The notes under the pieces were generated by a model. That model was not told the DNA's origin. It searched no databases and worked only from the letters and a program-made list of their open reading frames with translations. A stretch of 64,000 nt of DNA. Origin: an uncultured Kiloniellaceae bacterium. GTDB taxonomy: Bacteria; Pseudomonadota; Alphaproteobacteria; Kiloniellales; Kiloniellaceae. A program made the translations under genes and the position numbers. Positions 25,902 to 34,986 of the stretch are shown in pieces. Position 1 is the first letter of the stretch. Each line of letters starts with the position of its first letter. The stretch spans positions 186,001 through 250,000 of the forward strand of contig CANMQP010000011.1 of assembly GCA_947500035.1 (NCBI GenBank). Reading direction: 5' to 3'.

Positions 25902-28166
25902 ATGACTGGTGCTTTGACGAAAGTCCGAAAGATTGATTTGCGTTCTTTAGTGGCGGCATTTGCGCTTTTCGCGAGTGTCTTTGTTTTCGTCAGCACCGGG
26001 AGCGCAGTCCAGGCGCAAACCGGCAATCAAACCACTGCCGAGAAGCAGGCCGAGGCGGAAGCTCTGATTTCCCGTTTGTCGGATAAAGAGGTGCGCGAGC
26101 TGCTCGTTGGGCGTCTGGCGGAAGCCGAGGCCAAAGAGGCCCGGGGGCGGGAGGAGTTCAATCCCGCGGTCATTATCTACCGCCTGCAGCGCGACATGGG
26201 CCTGATCAGTGAAGAGGTGCAGCATATCTTCGCGGCTGTCGTCGATCTGCCTGCGATTTTTCCCGCTGCGTGGGCGCAGTTCAGCGCCGACCGGAAGGAC
26301 GGCGGACTGATTTGGTTTTTCGCCACCATGGCGATCGCCTTCGGTTTGGGTTTTTTGGCGGAAAGCGCCCTTCGGCCGGTTCTCATGACCCGTTCCGGTC
26401 AAGGGCCGCAGGAGCCGGTCGAGAGCACCCGCAGGAAAGTTCTGACCCTTGGCGGAGTTCTTCTCAAGCGCCTGCTTTTGCTCGGTGTTTTCGTCGGTGT
26501 GGCGACGGCGGTCTTCGTGCTCTTTTTTGACACCACGCAAAAGGACCGGATCGCGTTTTTCTTTTACCTGACGGCGACGGGTGTGTTCCGCGCCAGCATC
26601 GCGATGTCGCAGGCCTTCCACGCACCCAAACGCGGGAACCTGCGGCTGCCTCTTTATGACGATGGCGAAGCCGCCTACATGCACCGAACCTTCCTGATCA
26701 CGGTCGGGTTCGGCGCCTTCGCGTTCTTCACCTGCGCGCTGTTCGGGACCTTGGGAATCCTCGGCTATGTGCATGAGCTCTTTTTGATCCTGGTGGGAAC
26801 CACGACGGTTTCCCTGCTGATCTATACGATCGTCTCGGGCCGCGACCTGATCCGCAAAGACATCCAAAGCGGCGCTCCGCTGGAGAGTCCGCGCGCCCGC
26901 TTCGCTCGTGCATGGCCGTGGATTTTTGCTGTCTTTACCGGGTTTCTCTGGACCGGCATCGTGGTGCGGGAGCTTCTGTACGACTTTGTGCCGTACGGGG
27001 CCGCGCTCTTCACCATCGGTCTCTTCGCCGTCATTCCGAGCCTGGACGCCCTCTTTTACCGGGATGCAGTGCGTTTCGAAGCCGCCGCCGACGATGTGCG
27101 CGCTGCGCTGGCCAGAGCCGGCCGGCTTACGCTGCTCGTCGTGGTGACGGTTTCGCTTGCTTCGGCGTGGCGTATCAATCCCCTGACCATGAGCGATGGC
27201 GGTTACGCCACGCTCTTTGCGGAAGCGGCGATGCAGGTGGCGGCAACCCTGCTCGTAGCCTATGGCATCTGGCAGGCGGTACGGATCTATATCGACCGTA
27301 AGATTGCCGAAGAAGACGCCGAGTTTGCCGCTCAGGGTCATGACCCCGGAGAAGCCGAGATCGGCGGAACCGGAATGTCGCGCATGCGCACCCTCTTTCC
27401 GCTTTTCAAGCGTTCGGTGCAGATGGTCCTGGGGATCATTGTCATCATGATCGTGTTGTCGTCTCTCGGCGTCGATATTGCACCGATCCTGGCGGGGGCC
27501 GGCGTGGTTGGCCTGGCCATCGGTTTCGGGTCACAGACCCTGGTGCGCGACATCGTCTCTGGGGCTTTCTTCCTGATTGACGACGCCTTTCGTCTGGGCG
27601 AGTACATCGACGTTGGCTCGGTGCAGGGGACCGTGGAAAAAATCTCCCTGCGCTCCTTCCGCCTGCGGCATCATCGGGGTGCGATCCATACCGTGCCCTT
27701 CGGAACCATCGACACCCTGACCAACTACTCGCGCGATTGGGTGATCATGAAGCTCAAGTTCCGGGTGCCTTTCGACACCGACGTGCGCGCGATCAAAAAG
27801 TTGTTCAAGAAGATCGGTGCCGAGTTGCTTGAGCATCCGGAAATCGGAGAGGACTTCCTGCAGCCCTTCAAGTCTCAGGGTGTCTTTGAGGTCGACGACT
27901 ACGGCCTGGTGATTCGCGCCAAATTCACCGCCAAACCCGGGCGTCAATTCATGATCCGCAAGGAGGCCTACATTGCCGTTCAGGAGGCCTTTGCCGCCAA
28001 CGGGATTGAGTTCGCGCGTCCGGAAATCAAAGTCACCGTCGAGGACGAACAGGATGATGACGACGACATTCCCGCGACCACGCGCGAGAAGGTCAAGGCT
28101 GCCGCGGCTGGCGGCGGCACGCGTCTTATCAGTCATACCGCCGCCGATGCCGCAGAGAATGTGTAA
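25902..28166 (+). CDS. Large MscS-family channel with signal peptide
   Basis: About 754 residues. A signal peptide ends near AVQAQ (residue ~38). A periplasmic helical region follows with SRLSDKEVRELLVGRLAEAEAKE. About ten hydrophobic segments precede the MscS core at ~residue 520 (VDIAPILAGAGVVGLAIGFGSQTLVRDIVSGAFFLIDDAFRLGEYIDV, then GTVEKISLRSFRLRHHRGAIHTVPFGTIDTLTNYSRDW). This is the YbdG/YnaI-like or MscK-like large class. The cytoplasmic domain ends in an acidic tail (EDEQDDDDD). ATG 25902 is preferred over the longer frame at 25782 because it begins the signal peptide. Confidence 0.88.
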   Translation: MTGALTKVRKIDLRSLVAAFALFASVFVFVSTGSAVQAQTGNQTTAEKQAEAEALISRLSDKEVRELLVGRLAEAEAKEARGREEFNPAVIIYRLQRDMGLISEEVQHIFAAVVDLPAIFPAAWAQFSADRKDGGLIWFFATMAIAFGLGFLAESALRPVLMTRSGQGPQEPVESTRRKVLTLGGVLLKRLLLLGVFVGVATAVFVLFFDTTQKDRIAFFFYLTATGVFRASIAMSQAFHAPKRGNLRLPLYDDGEAAYMHRTFLITVGFGAFAFFTCALFGTLGILGYVHELFLILVGTTTVSLLIYTIVSGRDLIRKDIQSGAPLESPRARFARAWPWIFAVFTGFLWTGIVVRELLYDFVPYGAALFTIGLFAVIPSLDALFYRDAVRFEAAADDVRAALARAGRLTLLVVVTVSLASAWRINPLTMSDGGYATLFAEAAMQVAATLLVAYGIWQAVRIYIDRKIAEEDAEFAAQGHDPGEAEIGGTGMSRMRTLFPLFKRSVQMVLGIIVIMIVLSSLGVDIAPILAGAGVVGLAIGFGSQTLVRDIVSGAFFLIDDAFRLGEYIDVGSVQGTVEKISLRSFRLRHHRGAIHTVPFGTIDTLTNYSRDWVIMKLKFRVPFDTDVRAIKKLFKKIGAELLEHPEIGEDFLQPFKSQGVFEVDDYGLVIRAKFTAKPGRQFMIRKEAYIAVQEAFAANGIEFARPEIKVTVEDEQDDDDDIPATTREKVKAAAAGGGTRLISHTAADAAENV

Positions 28167-28590
28167 GGCTTGGCCTTCGCGACGCTGCCGTCCATTGGAC
28201 CATGCAACGAACAACAATGATCTCGCATTGCCACCTGGAGGAGTGTGGCGCACCACGCGTTCGACCTCCTCGCCATCTCGCGCTCAATCCGCCCATGGAA
28301 AAGACCTGTCGCGCTCTGCGCGCAGCTGCAGAAGCTATTGATGTGTTGAGAAACACCCCAATTCCACATCGGAACGCAGAGATGAAAAAGCAACTAAAAG
28401 ACGAAAAAATATAATCAAAAACCTCTTAACAAAATACCCCGTTAAGCAATTTTTCACTCACGTAAGGTTGAATGACCCTGGGGTAATTGCAGGCGCGGTC
28501 AAGCTGGCCGCACTGCGGTATCCATCGGTTGGCGGCAATCCATCGGCGTCGCGACTCTTCTTGGATAACGTCACGTGGGGATTTGGGCTT
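28167..28590. other. 424 bp spacer before the binding-protein gene
   Basis: No supported gene. The part 28380-28450 is AT-rich and contains the dyad CTTAAC (28425-28430) / GTTAAG (28441-28446), which may belong to the promoter of the following operon. The GGGGA motif at about 28577-28581 is the ribosome site for the gene at 28591. Short frames in the left half look non-coding. Confidence 0.45.
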
Positions 28591-29586
28591 ATGCAACAAT
28601 TGAAAAGGTGTTTCACCGCCGGCGTGACCCTGGCGGGTTTCATGGCGATTGCAAACATCGCGGACGCTTCTGTTGGCCGCGACGCAAAGTGCCTTTTCGT
28701 ATCGTCCTACCACCAGGGCTACGCCTGGTCCGACGGGGTCGAGCGGGGCTTGCGCGCGGCGCTTGAGGGCCGTTGCGATCTCCGGCAGTTCGACATGGAC
28801 ACCAAGCGTCTGAAATCCGAAGCGGAAAAGCAGCGCAAAGCCCTTGAAGCCAAGGCGGTGATCGAATCCTGGAACCCTGACATCGTCATAACCGCCGACG
28901 ACAACGCCGCCAAGTATCTGATCCAGCGCTACTACCGGGATGCCGAGATGCCTTTCGTCTTCAGCGGTGTCAATTGGACCGTGGAGGCTTACGGATTTCC
29001 CTACAGCAATGTGACCGGCATGATCGAGATCGCCCCGATCGAGCCCATGTTCGACCGGGCCGAAGAAGTGTCGCCCGGCATCCGGCGCGCTTTCTACATC
29101 GGTGCGGACACCTTGACGGAGGAAAAAAACCTCAAACGCTTTCAGGAAGCGACCAAACGCCGTGGCATCCAGCTTGAGTTCGCCTTAGCGGGAACCATGA
29201 AGGACTGGATGGCCGCTTACCGCGAGGCCCAGGCTCATGATCTGATCATCATGGGAAGCAACGCCGGGATCAACGACTGGGATGTCGAACAAGTGCGGTC
29301 GTTCGTGGGCACCACAGCGAAACGCCTGAGCGTTACCAATCACTATTGGATGATGCCCTACACGATGGTTGGCATTACCAAGGTTGCCGAGGAGCACGGC
29401 GAGTGGGCCGGCCAAACGGCTCTTAGGATCCTCGGTGGAATGACGCCCGGCGAAATTCCGATCGTTGCCAACAGCCGCCGGGACATCTGGATCAATCCGG
29501 AGGTTCTCTCCGCTGCCGACATCAGCTTGCCGCGCGGTCTGATGCGAAAAGCCAAGCGAGTCACCGGATTTGCCTCAAAGTCTTAA
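28591..29586 (+). CDS. Periplasmic ABC-type substrate-binding protein (family PF04392-like)
   Basis: About 331 residues. A signal peptide (MQQLKRCFTAGVTLAGFMAIANIADAS) is followed by a two-lobed periplasmic-binding fold: CLFVSSYHQGYAWSDGVERGL, NPDIVITADDNAAKYLIQRYY, MPFVFSGVNW, IIMGSNAGINDW. This resembles the ABC_sub_bind family of putative amino-acid or aromatic-compound binding proteins. No permease or ATPase lies nearby. Instead the gene overlaps a membrane histidine kinase by 17 bp, suggesting it presents a ligand to the kinase. ATG 28591 has GGGGA nine bases upstream; the longer frame from 28468 lacks a signal peptide at its start. Confidence 0.82.
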   Translation: MQQLKRCFTAGVTLAGFMAIANIADASVGRDAKCLFVSSYHQGYAWSDGVERGLRAALEGRCDLRQFDMDTKRLKSEAEKQRKALEAKAVIESWNPDIVITADDNAAKYLIQRYYRDAEMPFVFSGVNWTVEAYGFPYSNVTGMIEIAPIEPMFDRAEEVSPGIRRAFYIGADTLTEEKNLKRFQEATKRRGIQLEFALAGTMKDWMAAYREAQAHDLIIMGSNAGINDWDVEQVRSFVGTTAKRLSVTNHYWMMPYTMVGITKVAEEHGEWAGQTALRILGGMTPGEIPIVANSRRDIWINPEVLSAADISLPRGLMRKAKRVTGFASKS

Positions 29587-31789
29587 CGATCGCCTCTTTA
29601 AGACCTGGGAAGTTTCCTGTCTGGTCCTGCTGGTCGGCGCCACTTGCGCTGCCCTGAGCAGTCTGGCCATCAAGACCGATCTCGGAGATGCAAAAGAAAT
29701 CTTCACGCAGCAGGCCTACACCTTCGAGCGTGAGGTCGCGCATCGCTTCGCCAGTGCAGATGCGGTCCTCACCACCCTGGTGGAGTTGCATCATGCCAGC
29801 GATGACCTCGCAGAGCATGAATTCGCCGCTTTGTCCCGGGAGCTGCTGAGGGCTTATCCCCACATTCAGACGATCGCAAAGCTGTCGCTCCTGCGCCGGG
29901 ACGACCGTCAGTCTCTGGAAGAGACCATGCGCGCCGGCGGCTTTCCGCAGTTTCAGCTGACCGAGCGTACGGCCGAGGGTGAGATTGTCGGGGCGTCGGA
30001 ACGAGATACAGCGATGCCGATTCTCTCGCTCGAGCCCTTCACGCCCGAATTCGCCCAACTGGTCGGTTTCGATGCTATGTCTGATGCCGCGCTCGCACCC
30101 GCAATCAGACGGGCGATCGATTCCGGGCGGGTTATGAGTTCCGAAGTGGTTGAGATCCCGCATGTCGGGCGTGGCTTCTTTGCTTTCAAGGCGATCTACT
30201 TCGGTTATAGCTCCCCGAACTCGGTCGAAGCCCGCCGGGCGCAAGTCAGTGGCCTGGTGGCGTTGTTCCTGGGTGCAGATCGCTTTTTTGATGATAGCTA
30301 TCGCCACTTCGACCGTTTTGCGGTCCGCAGCTTCTACGACCACGACGACAACACCCTGAACAACGGTTACATCTATCGACAGGACAGGATGCGATCTGTC
30401 GCAGGACCAATCCTGTTCGAGCCTTTTTCTCTTGAGCTGCCGCTTTTCGCGCAAGGCAAAACCTTCGTCCTCGAGGTCGCGGCGCGCCCGGGGCTGGAGG
30501 TGGTGCGCGGCTGGTTTGTGGGCATTTTCGTCGTCTTGCCGGCGCTGGCAGGAACCTTCCTGATCCTGGCGCTTGCGAACCACCGCCGTCGTCAGCGGCA
30601 AGCACGCATAGACGAGAAGAAGCTGCGTCAGAACAAGGAGAGGTTCAGGGACTTTGCGGAGATTGCATCCGACTGGTTCTGGGCCACGGACGAACAACTG
30701 CGGTTTTCCTATCTGTCCAATCAGTTGATTGAGGCGACCGGCTTGCAGCCGAAGGAAATTCTTGGAAAAACCCGCAAAGATCTGACCAGGTTTAAATCCA
30801 ACGATGTGAAATGGCTCCAACACCTCACGGATCTGGAGTTGCGGCGGCCGTTCCGGGATTTCCGTTACGAGTACCTAAACCCGCAGGGGAAATCCCTCTG
30901 GCTTTCGATCAGCGGGAAACCCGTCTTCAGTGACGAGGACGAGTTCCTTGGATACCGCGGCACCGGCACGAACATCACTGCCGAGGTTCAGGCGGAAACG
31001 GAGCTGCGTAAAGCAAAAGAAGAGGCTGAAATCGCCAGCCGGAGCAAGTCAACATTCCTGGCGAATATGAGTCATGAACTCAGAACGCCTCTGAACGCGA
31101 TCATTGGATTTTCAGATCTCATGAAGCGCGGCGTTTCCGGCAAAATCGAGAACCCGAGGCACCAGGAATACGTCGACGACATTTACGGCGCCGGCGAACA
31201 CCTCCTGTCGATCATCAATGAAATTCTCGATCTCGCCAAGGTCGAGGCCGGTAACTCACCCCTGGGCGAAGACGAGATCGACGTATCCGAGGTCGTTCAG
31301 ACGGTTTGTTCGCTTCTTGCCGAGCGTGCGCACGAAAGCCAGGTGCACCTGGAAATCGCGCCGATGGCTGATCTCCCTTATTTGTGGGCCGACGCTCGTA
31401 AGCTGAGGCAGATCCTGCTCAATCTCTTGTCGAACGCGCTCAAATTTACACCGCCGGAGGGAACGGTCACCGTAAAGGTATCGTGCGATGCTTCGGCGGG
31501 CTACATCTTCCATGTCGAGGACACAGGTATTGGCATCGCGCCCGCCGACATTCCCAAAGCGCTTGCAGCCTTCCAGCAGATCGACAGCGCGTTGAACCGT
31601 AAATACGAGGGCACCGGTCTCGGCTTGCCCCTGGCGAAGGCCTTTGTCGAGCAGCATGGCGGATCACTTGCCTTGAAGAGCGCCGTGAGCCAGGGCACCT
31701 CTGCGATCGTCGTCTTTCCACCTGCGCGCATTCGCAAGCGCCCGGTCGGCGATCCCCTGTCCAAGGTTTCTTCAAAAAAGTCAGCCTAG
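29570..31789 (+). CDS. Membrane sensor histidine kinase with PAS domain, coupled to a binding protein
   Basis: 739 residues from a TTG that overlaps the preceding stop. TM1 (residues ~14-34) and TM2 (~310-335) bracket a ~275-residue periplasmic sensor that looks CHASE-like (VAHRFASADAVLTTLVELHH, YPHIQTIAKLSLL). A PAS domain lies at ~357-470 (IASDWFWATDEQLRFSYLSNQL). HisKA (FLANMSHELRTPLNAIIGFS, His near 501) and HATPase (LLNLLSNALKFTPPEG, DTGIGIAP, YEGTGLGLPLAKAF) follow. There is no receiver and no response regulator adjacent, so its partner is elsewhere. The binding protein upstream is the likely ligand sensor. Confidence 0.88.
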   Translation: MPQSLNDRLFKTWEVSCLVLLVGATCAALSSLAIKTDLGDAKEIFTQQAYTFEREVAHRFASADAVLTTLVELHHASDDLAEHEFAALSRELLRAYPHIQTIAKLSLLRRDDRQSLEETMRAGGFPQFQLTERTAEGEIVGASERDTAMPILSLEPFTPEFAQLVGFDAMSDAALAPAIRRAIDSGRVMSSEVVEIPHVGRGFFAFKAIYFGYSSPNSVEARRAQVSGLVALFLGADRFFDDSYRHFDRFAVRSFYDHDDNTLNNGYIYRQDRMRSVAGPILFEPFSLELPLFAQGKTFVLEVAARPGLEVVRGWFVGIFVVLPALAGTFLILALANHRRRQRQARIDEKKLRQNKERFRDFAEIASDWFWATDEQLRFSYLSNQLIEATGLQPKEILGKTRKDLTRFKSNDVKWLQHLTDLELRRPFRDFRYEYLNPQGKSLWLSISGKPVFSDEDEFLGYRGTGTNITAEVQAETELRKAKEEAEIASRSKSTFLANMSHELRTPLNAIIGFSDLMKRGVSGKIENPRHQEYVDDIYGAGEHLLSIINEILDLAKVEAGNSPLGEDEIDVSEVVQTVCSLLAERAHESQVHLEIAPMADLPYLWADARKLRQILLNLLSNALKFTPPEGTVTVKVSCDASAGYIFHVEDTGIGIAPADIPKALAAFQQIDSALNRKYEGTGLGLPLAKAFVEQHGGSLALKSAVSQGTSAIVVFPPARIRKRPVGDPLSKVSSKKSA

Positions 31790-32102
31790 TGCCTCTTGAG
31801 ACTTGGCATGCCGCCGGGGTTGCTCGGCGATAGAGCGAGATCACGAGCGCGGGGGACCAGCCCGCCAAAAATCTCTGCAATTGGATCTGCGATCGCAGAC
31901 AAGCTCTCTAAGGCTCTCAAATTAAAGAGAATAGAGAGCGGCTCAAGTTTTTCACCTCTTCGGGGCATCCGCTCACGCTCCGAGCGGGTTGAAACCCGCC
32001 GTTGTCAATCCCAGCATTATTGAGCAGACTGGAGGTCTTCTTCTACTTTTGTGTGTATGCGTATATTATGTTGATCGGCTCGGCGACCGAAAACGGAAAA
32101 TC
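31790..32102. other. 313 bp spacer with two palindromes before the dioxygenase gene
   Basis: A perfect 14 bp palindrome TCTGCGATCGCAGA lies at 31886-31899. A hairpin GCGGGTT-GA-AACCCGC lies at 31984-31999. A TATATT/TATTAT -10-like element is at 32062-32069, upstream of the gene at 32103. The hairpin is not followed by a U-tract, so it may be an operator or leader structure instead of a terminator. No RNA or CDS is claimed. Confidence 0.45.
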
Positions 32103-33182
32103 ATGTCAGGGGTGATGCGAAGCGGCGCGAAAGCTGTTTCTGGGGCTCCCGCAGTGTTGAATAGGCCTATTACCGCGCCCTCGGCGTGGCGGTCCGATGC
32201 ACTCACCGCAGATGACTGGATCCTGAAGATTCCCCCTAAGGCACTCGCGGAACTGGATGAATTAGCAGGAAAGCTCGCGAGTTATGAGGGGTCCGTTGAA
32301 GATTTGAGCGCTACTGATTACGCGCTCGAAGCTGTGAGGGAGCTGATGGCGGCCGTCGACGACAGGCTTCACCATGGCATTGGTTTCGTTGTGCTGGACC
32401 GTCTCCCCGCCGAGCGTTGGGGGATAGCCGCAGCCAAGGCCATAGGCTGGATGCTCACTTCTCTACTCGGTCCGGTAGTCGAACAAAAGGCCGATGGGAC
32501 ACGGCTTTACGAGGTCAAGGACTCGGGGGCCAAGTTGGGTTACGGCGTCCGCCGCTCGGTTACAAACCTGGATCAGGACTTCCATACGGACGGCGGCTGG
32601 CTCGCCCAGGCACCGGCGATCGTTACACTTGTCTGCCTTCGTCCGGCCAGCGCGGGCGGCCTCAGCCGGGTAGCAAGCCTGGCCAGGGCGCACAATGAAC
32701 TACGGAAGCGCCACCCGAATTTGCTGGAGCGGCTGTATCAGCCTTTCTGGTGGGACCGTCAGGCCGAACATGCGCCGGGAGAGTGCAAGAGCAGCCGGCA
32801 TCCTGTCTTTAGCCTGTGCGACGGACAACTGACCGTGCGTCACTACGCGGACTATGTGCACAAAGGCTATGCGTTGCTGGGCGAAAGCCTCGATGATGAC
32901 GGAGCCGCCGCGCTCGACGCGATGAAAGCGATTGTTGCCGCGCCTGGAAACCAGATCGAATTTCAACTGGAACCCGGGCAGATCGAATACGTCAACAACC
33001 ATCTGCTGGCCCATGCGCGAACCGCGTTTGAGGATGGCGCGACGCAAGGCGGACGCTATCTTTTGCGCCTCTGGAACCGCCGTGAGGGCGGTATTGAGCT
33101 CGAGCCGCAACAGGGTGTCTTAGACGAGGCGGAAGCCGTGCCAGCGTCACGGATCGCGGAAGACCTGGGGGCTGGCGACTAG
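32103..33182 (+). CDS. TauD/TfdA-like Fe(II)/2-oxoglutarate dioxygenase
   Basis: About 359 residues. The HxD motif is in LDQDFHTDGGW, the distal His in EYVNNHLLAHARTAF, and the 2-oxoglutarate-binding Arg in GGRYLLRLWNR. This gives the H-x-D...H triad of the TauD/TfdA/clavaminate synthase superfamily, which hydroxylates small molecules such as sulfonates or aryloxy acids. Substrate unknown. The next gene, a TauE-like exporter, starts at the base after the stop codon, so the two are coupled and may share a substrate class. ATG 32103 is preferred over a longer hydrophobic frame from 31989. Confidence 0.82.
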   Translation: MSGVMRSGAKAVSGAPAVLNRPITAPSAWRSDALTADDWILKIPPKALAELDELAGKLASYEGSVEDLSATDYALEAVRELMAAVDDRLHHGIGFVVLDRLPAERWGIAAAKAIGWMLTSLLGPVVEQKADGTRLYEVKDSGAKLGYGVRRSVTNLDQDFHTDGGWLAQAPAIVTLVCLRPASAGGLSRVASLARAHNELRKRHPNLLERLYQPFWWDRQAEHAPGECKSSRHPVFSLCDGQLTVRHYADYVHKGYALLGESLDDDGAAALDAMKAIVAAPGNQIEFQLEPGQIEYVNNHLLAHARTAFEDGATQGGRYLLRLWNRREGGIELEPQQGVLDEAEAVPASRIAEDLGAGD

Positions 33183-33923
33183 GTGCTCGCCCTGGAGAAT
33201 CTCGAGACCGGACCGCTGGTCTATGCGGCCGTCGTGCTGTTCCTGGCATATCTGGTGCGGGGCATCGCGGGCTTCGGTTCGGGACTCATTGCCGTACCCC
33301 TCTTGGCGCAGGTCTTCCCCGTACAGGAAGTTGTTCCGGTCGTCGTCTTCCTGGACTACGTTGGGTCTGCAAGCCAGGGCCTGAAGAACCGGCGGGCGAT
33401 TGCCTGGGGTGAACAGCTGCAGCTGATTCCCTTTAGTCTTTTAGGTGTTGCCGCAGGTCTGGCGCTCCTCTCCATGGCAAAGGAAGCACTGCTCGCGCAG
33501 GCGCTCGGTGTCTTTGTGATGATCTATGCGGTGTATCAGCTCCTGCCCCTTCCCACTCTGCGCGGGTCGCGCATCTACGCGGCGCCCTTCGGTTTTCTGG
33601 GTGGGTTTGTTGGCACGATCTTTGGAACCGGCGGCCCCTTTTATGTCATCTATCTTGGTTTGCGTGCGCTGGACAAAGTTTCCTTCCGCGCGACCTTTGC
33701 CTTCAACTTCCTGATCGATGGCGCGATCCGCCTCGGGGCTTTCGGCATCTTTGGGCTTTTCCAGGGCGGCGTGCTGCTGGGGTCGATCGCGGCGCTTCCG
33801 ATCGTTGGACTGGGTCTTTGGCTGGGCGGAAAGGTACACACGGAATTGAGTCAGCAGGCTTATGTGCGGATCATCAGCGCAGTGGTCTTTGTCAGCGGTA
33901 TTGCGCTGCTGTTTAAGATGTAG
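33183..33923 (+). CDS. TauE/SafE-family membrane transporter
   Basis: 246 residues, GTG start immediately after the dioxygenase stop. Seven to eight hydrophobic segments. Family features are GIAGFGSGLIAVPLLAQVFP near the N-terminus and GGFVGTIFGTGGPFYVIYLGLRALDKVSFRATFAF in the second half, the internal repeat of TauE/SafE permeases. The family exports sulfite, sulfoacetate and other anions or takes up small carboxylates. The order with a TauD-like enzyme suggests handling of a sulfur- or acid-containing product. Confidence 0.85.
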   Translation: MLALENLETGPLVYAAVVLFLAYLVRGIAGFGSGLIAVPLLAQVFPVQEVVPVVVFLDYVGSASQGLKNRRAIAWGEQLQLIPFSLLGVAAGLALLSMAKEALLAQALGVFVMIYAVYQLLPLPTLRGSRIYAAPFGFLGGFVGTIFGTGGPFYVIYLGLRALDKVSFRATFAFNFLIDGAIRLGAFGIFGLFQGGVLLGSIAALPIVGLGLWLGGKVHTELSQQAYVRIISAVVFVSGIALLFKM

Positions 33924-33935
33924 GTTGGCGATAAC

Positions 33936-34949
33936 ATGACCCGCACGGTTCGAGCCGGTCTTTGGTTCACACTACTCTCCCTTCTCCTGGCCGGTTGTGC
34001 TGCCAGTAGTAGCCGCTTTATCGCGATCCCGCCGACGGTCGTACCTGATCCTTTGCATCGCTCCGACTCGCGCTTGATTCAAAACCCGCCGACCGAAATC
34101 CTCTCTCAGTTCACGCTGAACGCAAAGGGCTACATCGTCGACGGGCCGCGATCCCGACCCGGCGAACCGGTCGACCATACAGCGCTGATGACCAACGATG
34201 CGATTGCGGAGAGTTTCGCGAAAGTCGCTCTCGGCAGCAGCGAAGGGAGCTTCCTCGAATTCACGCATCCCGATGGGACGGAGTTTAGGGACTCGCTGAA
34301 GGGCAAAGTCACGAAATACCGGCGCGATCTTGGCCAAGTGATCCTGTACCGCGGAGGTATCATTACTGCGCGGCTGTACGAAGCCCTTGATCGATCAGTG
34401 AAACTGATATCTGAGAATACGGGCCTAAGTATCTCGATGCAGGGCGGAAGAGCGTTTGAAGAGACCCTTGGATTCAGTTTTGTGAAAGACCAGCGGGACA
34501 TGGCGTCGCTGGCAAGTTTTATCCGTGACCTCGCAAAGGAGGAGGTCCCTGACTCCGACAGGCATCAGGCTATATTGACTCTTGCCAACACGCTCGAATT
34601 CTTTGTTACAGAAGACCTCGCCTCATGTTTCGGTCTTGCCGGCGCGGATGACAGCGGCGCTCTCGGAAGCGCGTTTATCGTCTTCTACTTGAGCATCTCG
34701 GAAAAGCAGTTGGAGTCTTGTGCGTATGAAGAGACAATCCAGTCCATGGGCTTGTTTAACGACGACAACTCTCTGTTCAACACCATGTTCACAGACGCGT
34801 TCAAAGAATACCTTTTTCCAACGGAACTCGACTGGATGATGCTCCGGATCCTTTACGACGAGCGGATTAAAACCGGCATGACCCAGGAGGAGGCTATGCC
34901 GATCGTCCGGGAAATCCTCACGGAGAGCCGACCGCACGGAGATCTCTGA
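33936..34949 (+). CDS. Lipoprotein with DUF2927-like domain
   Basis: 337 residues. Signal peptide with lipobox LLAGC, Cys 21 being the lipidated residue. The domain includes VTKYRRDLGQVILYRGG, and the C-terminal block YEETIQSMGLFNDDNSLFNTMFTD...LDWMMLRILYDERIKTGMTQEEAMPIVREIL closely resembles the end of DUF2927 proteins, where EExxQxLGLxND is conserved. DUF2927 proteins are putative secreted peptidase-like or unknown. Family assignment is by memory of the motif, so moderately sure. It follows the transporter by 12 bp and is probably cotranscribed. Confidence 0.65.
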   Translation: MTRTVRAGLWFTLLSLLLAGCAASSSRFIAIPPTVVPDPLHRSDSRLIQNPPTEILSQFTLNAKGYIVDGPRSRPGEPVDHTALMTNDAIAESFAKVALGSSEGSFLEFTHPDGTEFRDSLKGKVTKYRRDLGQVILYRGGIITARLYEALDRSVKLISENTGLSISMQGGRAFEETLGFSFVKDQRDMASLASFIRDLAKEEVPDSDRHQAILTLANTLEFFVTEDLASCFGLAGADDSGALGSAFIVFYLSISEKQLESCAYEETIQSMGLFNDDNSLFNTMFTDAFKEYLFPTELDWMMLRILYDERIKTGMTQEEAMPIVREILTESRPHGDL

Positions 34950-34986
34950 AGTCTGAACTCCGGTTCGAACTATTTTTCAAAATGAC

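Noticed and set aside
28202-28414. 70-residue frame before the binding-protein gene
   Set aside because: Low-complexity, no homology recalled, overlaps other short frames on both strands.
31984-31999. Hairpin as a terminator for the histidine kinase gene
   Set aside because: Nearly 200 bp after the stop and no T-run follows.
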